From Betaproteobacteria bacterium (GTDB lineage: Bacteria > Pseudomonadota > Gammaproteobacteria > Burkholderiales > SG8-39): a stretch of 42,419 nt of DNA. Under the pieces are notes generated by a model. The model saw nothing but the letters and a program-made list of their open reading frames with translations. It ran no database searches and was not told the origin of the DNA. The DNA is taken from positions 1 to 42,419 of the forward strand of contig VBCA01000026.1 of assembly GCA_005881575.1 (NCBI GenBank), given 5' to 3'. Shown piece by piece: positions 31,132 through 38,564 of the stretch (within the stretch, counting starts at the first letter, position 1; each line of letters begins with the position of its first letter). The position numbers and the translations under genes were made by a program.

Positions 31132-32871
31132 TCACTCCTTGACCCCGAATTTCTTGCCCAGCCATTGGGCGACCATCACCAGGACGAAGAGCGCGAGGAT
31201 GAACAGCACTCCCAGCGCCGACAGCTCCACGTACTGGCCGTTCTCCCACAATTCCCAGATGGTGATCGACAGGACCTCGGTTCCCGGGCTGTAGAGCAGG
31301 ATCGAGCTGGAGAGCTCGCGGATCGAGACGATCATCACGTAGATCCAGCCCGCGACGAGCCCGGGCTTCAAGAGCGGCAGGATGACGCGGCGAAACGTCG
31401 TGCCCCAGGAGGCGCCGCTCATCGCCGCGGATTCCTCGAGCTCCTTGTGGATCTGCAGCATCGAGGTGGTGTTGTAGCGCAGGCCGTAGGGCATGAAGCG
31501 GGTGATGTAGGCGATGAACATGATCCAGATCGTGCCGTAGATGCCGATGTCGAAATTCAGGTAGAAGATCATGATCGAAAGGCCGAGCACGAGTCCCGGG
31601 AAAACCATCGGCAGCGAGGCGAAGTTGTCGAGGAGCCAGCGCCCGGGGAGCTTGGTCTTCACGACGATCCAGCAGATGACGGAAGTCACGAGCATGATCA
31701 CCGTCGCGCTACCGAACGAGAGGATCAGCGTGTTCCACACCGATCGCGCGAGGTTCGGGTAGGTGAAGATGAAGCGGTAGGGGTCGAGGGTGAGGTTGTT
31801 CAGCGCCTGCCAGGAAGGCACCGAGTAGAACCTCTGGAAAGAGGACCACAGCAGCACCGCGAAAGGCAGCACCACGATCAGGAGGAAGTAGATGATGAAG
31901 ATCGCGGCGGCGAACCAGCGCCAGGGGCCGAGGTCGATTCTCCGCGGCCTGAAGCCCTTGCCGGTCATGGTCGCGTACTTGCTGCCGCGGCTCGACAGGC
32001 GCGAGACGAAGTACACGCCGACGGTCGTGATCAGGAGCAGCGTCATCCCGTATGCGGAGGCGAGACCGATCTGGCTGGGATAGCGGTGCACGGCCTGGTA
32101 GATCGCGGAGGTGAACACGTGGATACCGACCGGGAGACCGAGGAGCGCAGGGACCTCGAAGGACTCGATCGCGCGCACGAAGAGCATCAGCAGCGTCGCG
32201 AGGATCGCCGGCCAGGTGAGCTTCAGAGTCACCCGGTACGCGACCTGAAAGATGTTCGCCCCGCTCATGGTCGCCGACTCCTCGAGCGCGGGATCCATCG
32301 CGCGGAACGCGGCGGTCATCAGGAGAAAAGCCATCGGCGAGTAGTGCAGGCCGTCGACCCAGATCATCCCCCACAGCGAATAGACGTTGAACAGGGGCTT
32401 TTCCAGCCCGATCCAGTTCTGCAGCGCGAGGTTGATGATGCCGATCTTGGGGCTGCCGAGCAGGATCCACGCGACAGTAAACAAAATCCCCGGGATGATG
32501 AGCGGAATGATCGACAGCGCGAAGAACAGCGTCTTGAACGGCGTGTTGGTGCGCTCGTTCATCCACGCGAGCGCCGTTCCCAGGACGAAAGCGAAGAGCG
32601 ACGCCCCTAACGCGAACTGGACCGAGTTCCAGAACAGCCGCAGCGTCTCGCTCGAGCCGTAGGCCGAGGTGTAGTTGCCGAGCGTGAACTCGGCCGCCTT
32701 CGACGCGGTCTGCGGCGTGAAGAAGCTCTGCCACAGGAGGAACGCGAGCGGCACCACCGCGATGTAGATCGTGAAAACCACGCACAGCCCGATCACGACC
32801 CATTTCCAGTCGAACGAGCGCCGCAGCGCGAAAGGGGCTGCGGCGTTCATCGCGGGATTACCCGCCTGCAT
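31132..32871 (-). CDS. Fused two-domain ABC importer permease (FbpB/AfuB type)
   Basis: A 579-residue inner-membrane protein with two permease halves, as in FbpB. Each half has its ATPase-docking EAA loop: EESATMSGANIFQVAYRV in the first and EESAAMSGASWGTTFRRV in the second. About twelve membrane helices are visible. ATG 32871 follows GGAGGAG at a normal distance; an upstream in-frame ATG (32928) would add an arginine-rich stretch and lacks a ribosome site. It heads a four-gene operon (permease, ATPase, ThDP enzyme, dehydrogenase) with its own promoter at 32982-33010 and dyad at 32938-32954. No binding protein is encoded in the operon. Confidence 0.94.
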   Translation of the reverse strand: MQAGNPAMNAAAPFALRRSFDWKWVVIGLCVVFTIYIAVVPLAFLLWQSFFTPQTASKAAEFTLGNYTSAYGSSETLRLFWNSVQFALGASLFAFVLGTALAWMNERTNTPFKTLFFALSIIPLIIPGILFTVAWILLGSPKIGIINLALQNWIGLEKPLFNVYSLWGMIWVDGLHYSPMAFLLMTAAFRAMDPALEESATMSGANIFQVAYRVTLKLTWPAILATLLMLFVRAIESFEVPALLGLPVGIHVFTSAIYQAVHRYPSQIGLASAYGMTLLLITTVGVYFVSRLSSRGSKYATMTGKGFRPRRIDLGPWRWFAAAIFIIYFLLIVVLPFAVLLWSSFQRFYSVPSWQALNNLTLDPYRFIFTYPNLARSVWNTLILSFGSATVIMLVTSVICWIVVKTKLPGRWLLDNFASLPMVFPGLVLGLSIMIFYLNFDIGIYGTIWIMFIAYITRFMPYGLRYNTTSMLQIHKELEESAAMSGASWGTTFRRVILPLLKPGLVAGWIYVMIVSIRELSSSILLYSPGTEVLSITIWELWENGQYVELSALGVLFILALFVLVMVAQWLGKKFGVKE

Positions 32872-32937
32872 TTTTTTGCTCCTCCTCGTCGATACGCCGC
32901 CGCCTGTACGTCCCCTCCCGGCGGTCATCGCGCGCGT

Positions 32938-32954
32938 GTTCCGTTATGTGGAAC
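32938..32954 (-). promoter_or_regulatory. 17-bp dyad operator candidate, site C (permease operon)
   Basis: On the operon strand GTTCCACATAACGGAAC, arms GTTCC and GGAAC around 7 bp. It sits about +21 to +37 from the predicted start point, between promoter and permease gene, and matches site B at 13 of 17 positions and site A at 12 of 17. Confidence 0.6.
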
Positions 32955-32981
32955 TCCGGTCCTGCGCGAGCGATGCGGCGC

Positions 32982-33010
32982 AATCTATCAATCGCGCCTC
33001 CCCGTGTCAA
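32982..33010 (-). promoter_or_regulatory. Sigma-70 promoter of the permease operon
   Basis: On the minus strand perfect TTGACA (33005-33010), 17-bp spacer, then TAGATT (32982-32987; four of six matches). The -35 sits in TTCGTTGACA, identical to the porin promoter context. It begins only 18 bp after the end of the upstream hydantoinase B gene (33028). Confidence 0.65.
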
Positions 33011-33027
33011 CGAAGAACCGCGGGCTT

Positions 33028-34179
33028 TCAGCGCATGTCGAGCTCGATGTCGCGCAGAACGGGGTCGTCGGCGCGCGCGACCTCGTTTTCCACGAGCGCC
33101 CCACACCCGGGGCAGGAGAACTGGCGGAACACCGGCCGGTCGTCGATGTAGCGGCGGTAGTCGCCGATGTTGGGGTTGGCGGCGCTCACGTCCGATTCGC
33201 GCCGCACGCAGTGGTCCTTGTAGTTGTCGCGCAAAGGCCCCAGGTCGGCGGCGCACTTCGCGCAAGCCGTACGCAGGCCGCTGCCGTCGCGGCGTACGTC
33301 GAGATTTTCCGTGACGCGCGCGATTATTTTCCCGTCGAGCTTCTGCACCACGCCGTCCTTCCTGCGGTTCGCCTCGCGCCGCTCGGCGCGGAGCCTCGAG
33401 GTCGCCTGAGCATCGACGCGCCCGTCGGAGGCAATGACCACGCCATAGAGCCCGCGCGCCGCCTCGGCGGACACGGAGCGCTGATCGATCACGTCGTCGC
33501 GCACTTTTTCCGGATCGCGCTCCAGCGGATCGCCGAAGCCGCCCGCCGCGGACCAGATCACGGCGTAGACGTCGTCGGGCTTCTGGATGAAGTTCTCCTG
33601 GCGGAGCGCTAGCGTCACCTCCTCGCCCTTCAGCTCCGAGATGTCGCCGGGGATGCGGCGCTCGCCCAGGCGCTCGAAGATATCGGTCGCCCGCTTGAAC
33701 TTGTACACGTTCACCGAGCCGGGGTAGCCCGCCATCATTCCGGGCGAGGTCGGGATCGCGTTGCCCGAGGAGAGCGTGTCCTGCGTGATCGATTCGGTGC
33801 GGTGCGGAATGAAGCAGGACTCCGCCGAGAGCCCGCCGCGGAATTTACCGGCGCCGCCGGAATCGATCACTTCCTTGCGGTAGAGGAAAAGGAGCGGAAA
33901 GGTCTGCTCGGTGTGCTCGACGTTGGGCAGCTTGCAGATCGGCGTCCGCGACTGGCCGCCGGTGGAAATACCATCTCCGTTTGAAAAGGCGCCGATCGCG
34001 CCGCCGATGGGATCGACGAGGATGTAACCGTAGCGCTCGCCCCACTGGTCGGTGCCGCGGAAAATCGTCGCCGGCCACTGGCTGGTGCCGCCGATGCACA
34101 TGATGTCCTTGCGCATCTCGGGGTCTGAGTGGATCATCTTGGAGAGCACGTTGTACGCGGGGTAGAGGGAGATCTCCAT
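33028..34179 (-). CDS. hyuB: Hydantoinase B/oxoprolinase-family subunit, C-terminal part (after frameshift)
   Basis: The second half of a hydantoinase-B/acetone-carboxylase-alpha type subunit, readable as 383 residues from ATG 34179 (MEISLYPAYN). It continues directly from the half at 34134-35198 but in another frame. Blocks seen are GGTSQWPATIFRGTDQWGERY, VDPIGGAIGAFSNGDGISTGG, GGAGKFRGGLSAES and SAAGGFGDPLERDP, all in family order. The last ~85 residues are unusual for HyuB: CAKCAADLGPLRDNYKDHC and FSCPGCGALVENEV form paired CxxC motifs like a zinc ribbon, reminiscent of the gamma subunit of acetone carboxylase. A separate translated polypeptide is possible but the two halves are most simply one gene with a one-base deletion near 34190. 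Confidence 0.85.
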   Translation of the reverse strand: MEISLYPAYNVLSKMIHSDPEMRKDIMCIGGTSQWPATIFRGTDQWGERYGYILVDPIGGAIGAFSNGDGISTGGQSRTPICKLPNVEHTEQTFPLLFLYRKEVIDSGGAGKFRGGLSAESCFIPHRTESITQDTLSSGNAIPTSPGMMAGYPGSVNVYKFKRATDIFERLGERRIPGDISELKGEEVTLALRQENFIQKPDDVYAVIWSAAGGFGDPLERDPEKVRDDVIDQRSVSAEAARGLYGVVIASDGRVDAQATSRLRAERREANRRKDGVVQKLDGKIIARVTENLDVRRDGSGLRTACAKCAADLGPLRDNYKDHCVRRESDVSAANPNIGDYRRYIDDRPVFRQFSCPGCGALVENEVARADDPVLRDIELDMR

Positions 34180-35198
34180 GGCCTGGACAGCTGGTTGAAC
34201 GCCACCATGATCGCGCCGCGCCAGCCCGAGTAGGTCGCATTCATCGCGCCGTCCTGCGGCGCCGTGCCCTCGTTCTGGAAAACGAGCGTCGAACCCTTCT
34301 TGCGCAGCGTCAACATGACCTGATGCGTGCGCCGGTCGCCGGGACGGCAGCACTCGACGTAGCTGCGCTCGCGCCACACGCCATCGGGCAGGCGCTTCAG
34401 CTTGTCCAGAAAAGCGCGCTCGCCGTTGTCGAGGATCCTGCGCATCACGCCCTTCACGACCTCGGCACTGTAACGCCCGATGAGCGCGAGCACGCGGTCG
34501 CGTGCGGTGATGTTGCCGGCGAGCTGCGCCCGGAAATCGAGCGCGACCGCCTCGGGCTTGCGCGACGAGCGCAGGTACAACTCCTCTATATCGCGGCGGA
34601 TCTCGTTCCCCTCCACGATCTTCACCGGCGGGATGCAGATGCCTTCTTCGAAGGCGTTCTCCGCCGAGCCGCAGAATGAAGACGGCGTGATGCCGCCCAA
34701 GTCGTACTGGTGCAGGCAATTGGTCACCCAGCAGAAGAGCTCCTCCTTCCAGAACACCGGGCAGATCAGCATCACGTCCTGCTGGTGCGCCGCGCCCACC
34801 CAGGGGTCGTTGGCGAGGAACATGTCGCCGTCCGCGATGCCGGGATTGTCGCTGCGGTATTCGAGCACCCACTTCACCTGCGTGTCGGTGACGCCGGACA
34901 TGTACTGCATGTAGGGCCCGAAGTACACGAACTCGCCGTCCTCGGTAAGGATCGAGGGATTCAGGTCGAGCGCATACATCGCGACCGGCGATCCGGAGAG
35001 GCGCTGGATCGTGGCGCCGTGCTCCTCGTTCACGTGCCACAGGCTGTGGCGGATCACCTCGTAGGTGATCGGGTCGACGCTTTTCGCGCCCTTTCGATGC
35101 AGCTTGAGCCGGGGCGAGATGGAAAGCTTCTTCGGCGGCACATAGCCCCTGTTCCTGCCGTCGAAGACGGCGTCTTTCATCTCGCTCACTTTGGGCAT
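34134..35198 (-). CDS. hyuB: Hydantoinase B/oxoprolinase-family subunit, N-terminal part (frameshifted)
   Basis: The first half of the B subunit. ATG 35198 follows GAGAGGTAG. KSVDPITYEVIRHSLWHVNEEHGATIQRLSGSP is the typical N-terminus, then FLANDPWVGAAHQQDVMLICPVF with metal-site residues, NCLHQYDLGGITPSSF and GNITARDRVLALI. Family-like sequence ends at GAIMVAFNQL near 34190; the last 17 residues before the stop (SRPWRSPSTP...) are out of frame. Restoring one G at CTGTCC would read NQLVQAMEISLYPAYN and join the second half, giving a ~723-residue protein. These subunits work with HyuA to hydrolyse cyclic amides with ATP or to carboxylate ketones. Either a real mutation or an assembly error. 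Confidence 0.87.
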   Translation of the reverse strand: MPKVSEMKDAVFDGRNRGYVPPKKLSISPRLKLHRKGAKSVDPITYEVIRHSLWHVNEEHGATIQRLSGSPVAMYALDLNPSILTEDGEFVYFGPYMQYMSGVTDTQVKWVLEYRSDNPGIADGDMFLANDPWVGAAHQQDVMLICPVFWKEELFCWVTNCLHQYDLGGITPSSFCGSAENAFEEGICIPPVKIVEGNEIRRDIEELYLRSSRKPEAVALDFRAQLAGNITARDRVLALIGRYSAEVVKGVMRRILDNGERAFLDKLKRLPDGVWRERSYVECCRPGDRRTHQVMLTLRKKGSTLVFQNEGTAPQDGAMNATYSGWRGAIMVAFNQLSRPWRSPSTPRTTCSPR

Positions 35199-35211
35199 GA
35201 GCTACCTCTCG

Positions 35212-35331
35212 TTTTCCCCTCCTCGCTTGCGAGGAGGGGTGGCAGCGAAGCTGACGGGGTGGTGCGGCCGCTTGCGCCCCACCACCCCCCGCCTGCGGCG
35301 GACCCCTCCTCCTGTCAGGAGGAGGGGAAAA
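35212..35331. repeat. About 120-bp composite palindromic element between hyuA and hyuB
   Basis: The element is bounded by inverted ends TTTTCCCCTCCT (35212-35223) and AGGAGGGGAAAA (35320-35331). Inside are CCCCTCCTCGC/GCGAGGAGGGG (35216-35239), CCCCTCCTCCTG/CAGGAGGAGGGG (35303-35327) and a central GGGGTGGTG/CACCACCCC pair. It fills the gap between two subunit genes and looks like a dispersed REP- or MITE-like intergenic repeat. It holds no coding potential. Confidence 0.7.
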
Positions 35332-35341
35332 GTATACGTAG

Positions 35342-37459
35342 TCATCGTCCGAAGGAGATCTCGAAATTGCCGAACGCGTCCACGCGGAGCGACCGCCCCG
35401 GATGCACCACGACCGTGGTGTCGGTGGTTTCGATCACCGCCGGGCCCTTGATGCGGTTTCCCGGCGCGAGCAGCGCGCCGTCGTAGATCGGCGTCGCCGC
35501 CGTTTTTTTCAGATCGGCCCAATAGATGCTGCGCTTGCCGCTCGCCGCTTTGGGACTGATCTTCGCGCTGAGCTTTTTCGTTGCGGAGAGCTTCGGCCGT
35601 GGCGTCGCGGCGGTCGCGCGCAGGCGCAGAGTCACGATCTCCAGGCGCGCCTCGCCGTAGGACGAGCCGCTCCCGTAGAGCTGCTCGTAGCGCGCATAGA
35701 AGCGCTTATGCAACGGCTGCCACAGTGACTCCTTGACGCGTTTTTCCGGCAGCATCACCTCGACCTCGTTGATCTGGCCCCTGTGGCGCATGTCGAGGGA
35801 AAACCCGTAGCCGCGGCGCGCCGGCGCGATGCCGTCGCGGTCCATTTGTTCGCTCGCCCTTTTCTCCAGGGCCTCGAGCGAGGCGTTCACGCGCGCCGCG
35901 TCGAACGGGCTCGCCTGGATGTCGACCTGCTCGTAGACGTGCAGGATATCGGCCGAGGCCGCGCCGAAGGCGCACCAGGTCGCGGCGATCTCCTTCTGCG
36001 GAACGATCACCTTCTGCACCCCGAGCTCGCGGGCGAACACCCCCGCGTGAGCCGGGCCCGCGCCGCCGAAGGCGAAGAGAACGAAGTCGCGCGGATCGAA
36101 GCCCTTCTCCACGGTCGTCTTGCGGATGATGTCGGCCATCTTGAACTCGGCGATCCTCGCGATGCCGCTCGCGGCCTCCATGAGCGAGAGGCCGAGCGCC
36201 GATGCGATGCGCTGCACCGATTCCACGGCCTTCCTTTTGTCGAGCTTGATGCGCCCGCCCAGAAAATTATCCGGGTTGATGGTTCCGAGCACGACGTCCG
36301 CGTCGGTGACGGTGGCGATCGTGCCGCCCTTGCCGTAGCAGACCGGGCCGGGATCGGCGCCGGCGGACTCAGGACCCACCGCGAGCGTCTTCGCGGCCGC
36401 ATCGACGCGCGCGAGCGACCCGCCGCCCGAGCCGATCGCTTGGATGTCGACCTTGGGCAGGAAATATTCGTACTGGGCGACGTTGGAAACGAAGGAGTAG
36501 GCGGGCTGTCCGCCGTAGATGATTCCGACGTCGAACGAGGTTCCGCCCATATCGGTCGTGATGATGTTCGCAATCCCCATGACCTTGCCGAGGTAGAGCG
36601 AGCCGGTGACGCCCGACACCGGGCCCGAGTCGAGGGTCAAGAGCGGCGACTCGATCGCCCGGTCGACCGAGACCGAGCCGCCGCCGCACTGCGTGATCTG
36701 CAGCGGCTGCCGGTAGCCGGATTTCTTCAGCTGTCCGTCCAGGTTGCCCAGGTACTTCGCCATCACCGGCCCGATGTAGGCGTTCAGCGCGGTCGCGGTG
36801 ACGCGCTCGTACTCGCCCCACTTGGGCGCGATATCGGTCGAGCAGCAGACGAACAGATTCGGCGCGATCTTCGCTATCATCTCCTTCACGCGCTGCTCGT
36901 GCCGCGGATACTTGAACGACCAGAGAAAACACACGCCGATCGCCTCGACACCGGCTTCGACCAGACGCGCGATCGCGGCCTCGGCTTCGGACTCGTTCAA
37001 GGGCACGACCACCTCGCCGAAGCAGTCGACGCGCTCCGACACGCCTTCGATCAGGCGCTTGGGCACGATGGGGACGGGCTTCTGGCTCGAGGGAAAGTGG
37101 ACCACCCTCGCGATGTCGCGCGAGGAAACGCCGCGCGAGCCGCGCATGATGTGGATCGCGTCCTCGTGGCCCCGCGTCGTGATCAGGCCGACGCGCGCGC
37201 CTTTCCTCTGGATGAGCGCGTTCGTGCCGACCGTGGTGCCGTGGGTGAGCACCGCGATCTCGCCGCAGAACTGCTCGAACGAAAGCCCGAGTCGCTCGGC
37301 CGCCACGCCCATCGCGGCGAGCATGCCTTCGGCGAAATTGCCCGGCGTCGAGGGCGCCTTGGTCGCAGTGATGCGGCCCGAGCGATCGAGCGCCACGCAG
37401 TCGGTGAACGTACCGCCGATGTCCACCCCGACCAGCAAATTCGAAGCCGGGCCCGCCAC
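35342..37459 (-). CDS. hyuA: Hydantoinase A/oxoprolinase-family ATPase subunit
   Basis: A 705-residue subunit of the hydantoinase A/acetone carboxylase beta family, normal length. VGVDIGGTFTDCVALDRSGRI is the N-terminal actin-fold phosphate loop, LTHGTTVGTNALIQRKGARVGLITTRGHED and PKWGEYERVTATALNAYIGPV are family blocks, and TTDMGGTSFDVGII and FGGAGPAHAGVFARELG the second nucleotide-binding set. I start it at GTG 37459, five bases behind AAGGAGG; ATG 37510 lacks a ribosome site. It binds and splits ATP to activate the substrate that the B subunit handles. Substrates in this family include hydantoins, 5-oxoproline, acetone and acetophenone. Cytoplasmic; the partner follows after a 143-bp gap filled by a repeat element. 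Confidence 0.94.
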   Translation of the reverse strand: MAGPASNLLVGVDIGGTFTDCVALDRSGRITATKAPSTPGNFAEGMLAAMGVAAERLGLSFEQFCGEIAVLTHGTTVGTNALIQRKGARVGLITTRGHEDAIHIMRGSRGVSSRDIARVVHFPSSQKPVPIVPKRLIEGVSERVDCFGEVVVPLNESEAEAAIARLVEAGVEAIGVCFLWSFKYPRHEQRVKEMIAKIAPNLFVCCSTDIAPKWGEYERVTATALNAYIGPVMAKYLGNLDGQLKKSGYRQPLQITQCGGGSVSVDRAIESPLLTLDSGPVSGVTGSLYLGKVMGIANIITTDMGGTSFDVGIIYGGQPAYSFVSNVAQYEYFLPKVDIQAIGSGGGSLARVDAAAKTLAVGPESAGADPGPVCYGKGGTIATVTDADVVLGTINPDNFLGGRIKLDKRKAVESVQRIASALGLSLMEAASGIARIAEFKMADIIRKTTVEKGFDPRDFVLFAFGGAGPAHAGVFARELGVQKVIVPQKEIAATWCAFGAASADILHVYEQVDIQASPFDAARVNASLEALEKRASEQMDRDGIAPARRGYGFSLDMRHRGQINEVEVMLPEKRVKESLWQPLHKRFYARYEQLYGSGSSYGEARLEIVTLRLRATAATPRPKLSATKKLSAKISPKAASGKRSIYWADLKKTAATPIYDGALLAPGNRIKGPAVIETTDTTVVVHPGRSLRVDAFGNFEISFGR

Positions 37460-37527
37460 TCCGCCTCCTTTTTTTGAGCGAGAATGGTAGCGTATTTGCC
37501 GGCGGACCAACAGAAAAAGAGGGAGCG

Positions 37528-38433
37528 ATGAAGGAGCAAACGGTTGGAATGGTCGGCCTCGGAATCATGGGCTCGGCGATGTCGGCGAACCTCGCGCGCG
37601 CGGGATTCCGCGTGGCCGGCTTCGACGTCGCGCCGCGCCGGCGCACCGAGCACGCGCGCTCAGGCGGCGTGGCGGCAAGAAGCCCGCGCGAGGTCGCACG
37701 GCGCTCGAGCATCATCATTAGCTCGCTCCCTTCCGCCCGCGCTCTCGCCGAGGTCGCGGGCGAACTCGCCGCATCCGCCAAACGCGGCACGATCGTGATC
37801 GAGACGAGCACGCTGCCGATCGCGGTGAAGCGGAACGCGCGTGACGTGCTGGCGAAGCGCGGCGTGATCGTGCTCGACTGCCCCTTGAGCGGCACGGGAG
37901 CACAGGCGCGCGTCAAGGACCTGCTTATCTACGTGAGCGGCGACCGCGCCGCTTATCGCAAGACGGTGCCGGTGCTGCAGGGCTTCACCAGCGCGAATTA
38001 CTACGTCGGGCCCTTCGGCAACGGCTCGAAGATGAAATTCGTCGCCAATCTGCTGGTCGCGATCCACAACGTCGCCGCGGCCGAAGCGATGGTGCTCGGC
38101 ATGAAGGCGGGCCTGGATCCTGCGCAGGTGCTGAAAGTCGTCGCCGGCGGCGCCGGGGGCTCGCGCATGTTCCAGATACGCGGCCCGATGATGGTGAAGG
38201 GCGACTACTCCGAGGCCACGATGAAGAATGAGGTGTGGCAGAAGGACATGACCATCATCGCCGATTTTGCGCGGGAGCTCGACTGCCCGACGCCGCTTTT
38301 CGCCGCGAGCGCGCCGATCTACAACGCCGCGATGGCGATGGGGCTGGGGAAGGAAGACACCGGCGCGGTGTGCGCGGTGCTCGAGGAAATGGCGGGAAAT
38401 CCGCGGCGGCGGAAGAAACGGAAAGCGCGCTAA
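37528..38433 (+). CDS. NAD(P)-dependent beta-hydroxyacid dehydrogenase (second copy)
   Basis: A 301-residue oxidoreductase of the 3-hydroxyisobutyrate/tartronate-semialdehyde reductase family. VGMVGLGIMGSAMSANLARAGF binds the nucleotide, DCPLSGTGAQARVKDLLIYVSG is the substrate block with the conserved SG, GNGSKMKFVANLLVAIHNVAAAEAM holds the catalytic Lys and Asn, and KNEVWQKDM closes the site. The C-terminus is a basic run (RRRKKRKAR). ATG 37528 follows AGAGGGAG; open reading frame continues 18 codons upstream without support. Unlike the first copy (27404-28228), its substrate block is intact. It is divergent from hyuA with 68 bp between starts, so it may be co-regulated with the hydantoinase genes and act on their product. 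Confidence 0.92.
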   Translation: MKEQTVGMVGLGIMGSAMSANLARAGFRVAGFDVAPRRRTEHARSGGVAARSPREVARRSSIIISSLPSARALAEVAGELAASAKRGTIVIETSTLPIAVKRNARDVLAKRGVIVLDCPLSGTGAQARVKDLLIYVSGDRAAYRKTVPVLQGFTSANYYVGPFGNGSKMKFVANLLVAIHNVAAAEAMVLGMKAGLDPAQVLKVVAGGAGGSRMFQIRGPMMVKGDYSEATMKNEVWQKDMTIIADFARELDCPTPLFAASAPIYNAAMAMGLGKEDTGAVCAVLEEMAGNPRRRKKRKAR

Positions 38434-38442
38434 AGTCGCGGT

Positions 38443-38538
38443 GTCATCCTGGGCCCTTCGCTTTGCTCGAGGGTAAACTCCGCGAAGGATCTGCTTGTAA
38501 CGTCAAAAGCAGGTCCTTCGGGCTCCGCCCTCGATGAC
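38443..38538. repeat. About 96-bp inverted-repeat intergenic element
   Basis: Inner arms GAAGGATCTGCTT (38484-38496) and AAGCAGGTCCTTC (38507-38519) pair with one mismatch around a 10-bp loop; the outer ends GTCATC (38443-38448) and GATGAC (38533-38538) are also inverted. The text GAAGGATCTGC...GTCCTTCGGGCTCCGCCCTC is of the kind found as dispersed intergenic repeats in many environmental genomes. It lies between convergent genes and encodes nothing. Confidence 0.6.
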
Positions 38539-38539
38539 G

Positions 38540-38562
38540 AGCGCTGGGGTTTCTCCAGCGCT
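38540..38562. other. Hairpin between convergent genes
   Basis: AGCGCTGG (38540-38547) and CCAGCGCT (38555-38562) form an 8-bp stem with a 7-base loop, immediately after the dispersed repeat and 2 bp before the end of the Bug gene. No T-tract follows on either strand, so a classical terminator is doubtful; it may stabilise 3' ends. Confidence 0.45.
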
Positions 38563-38564
38563 TG

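Noticed and set aside
38540-38562. Rho-independent terminator.
   Set aside because: The stem is good but no T-tract follows on either strand.
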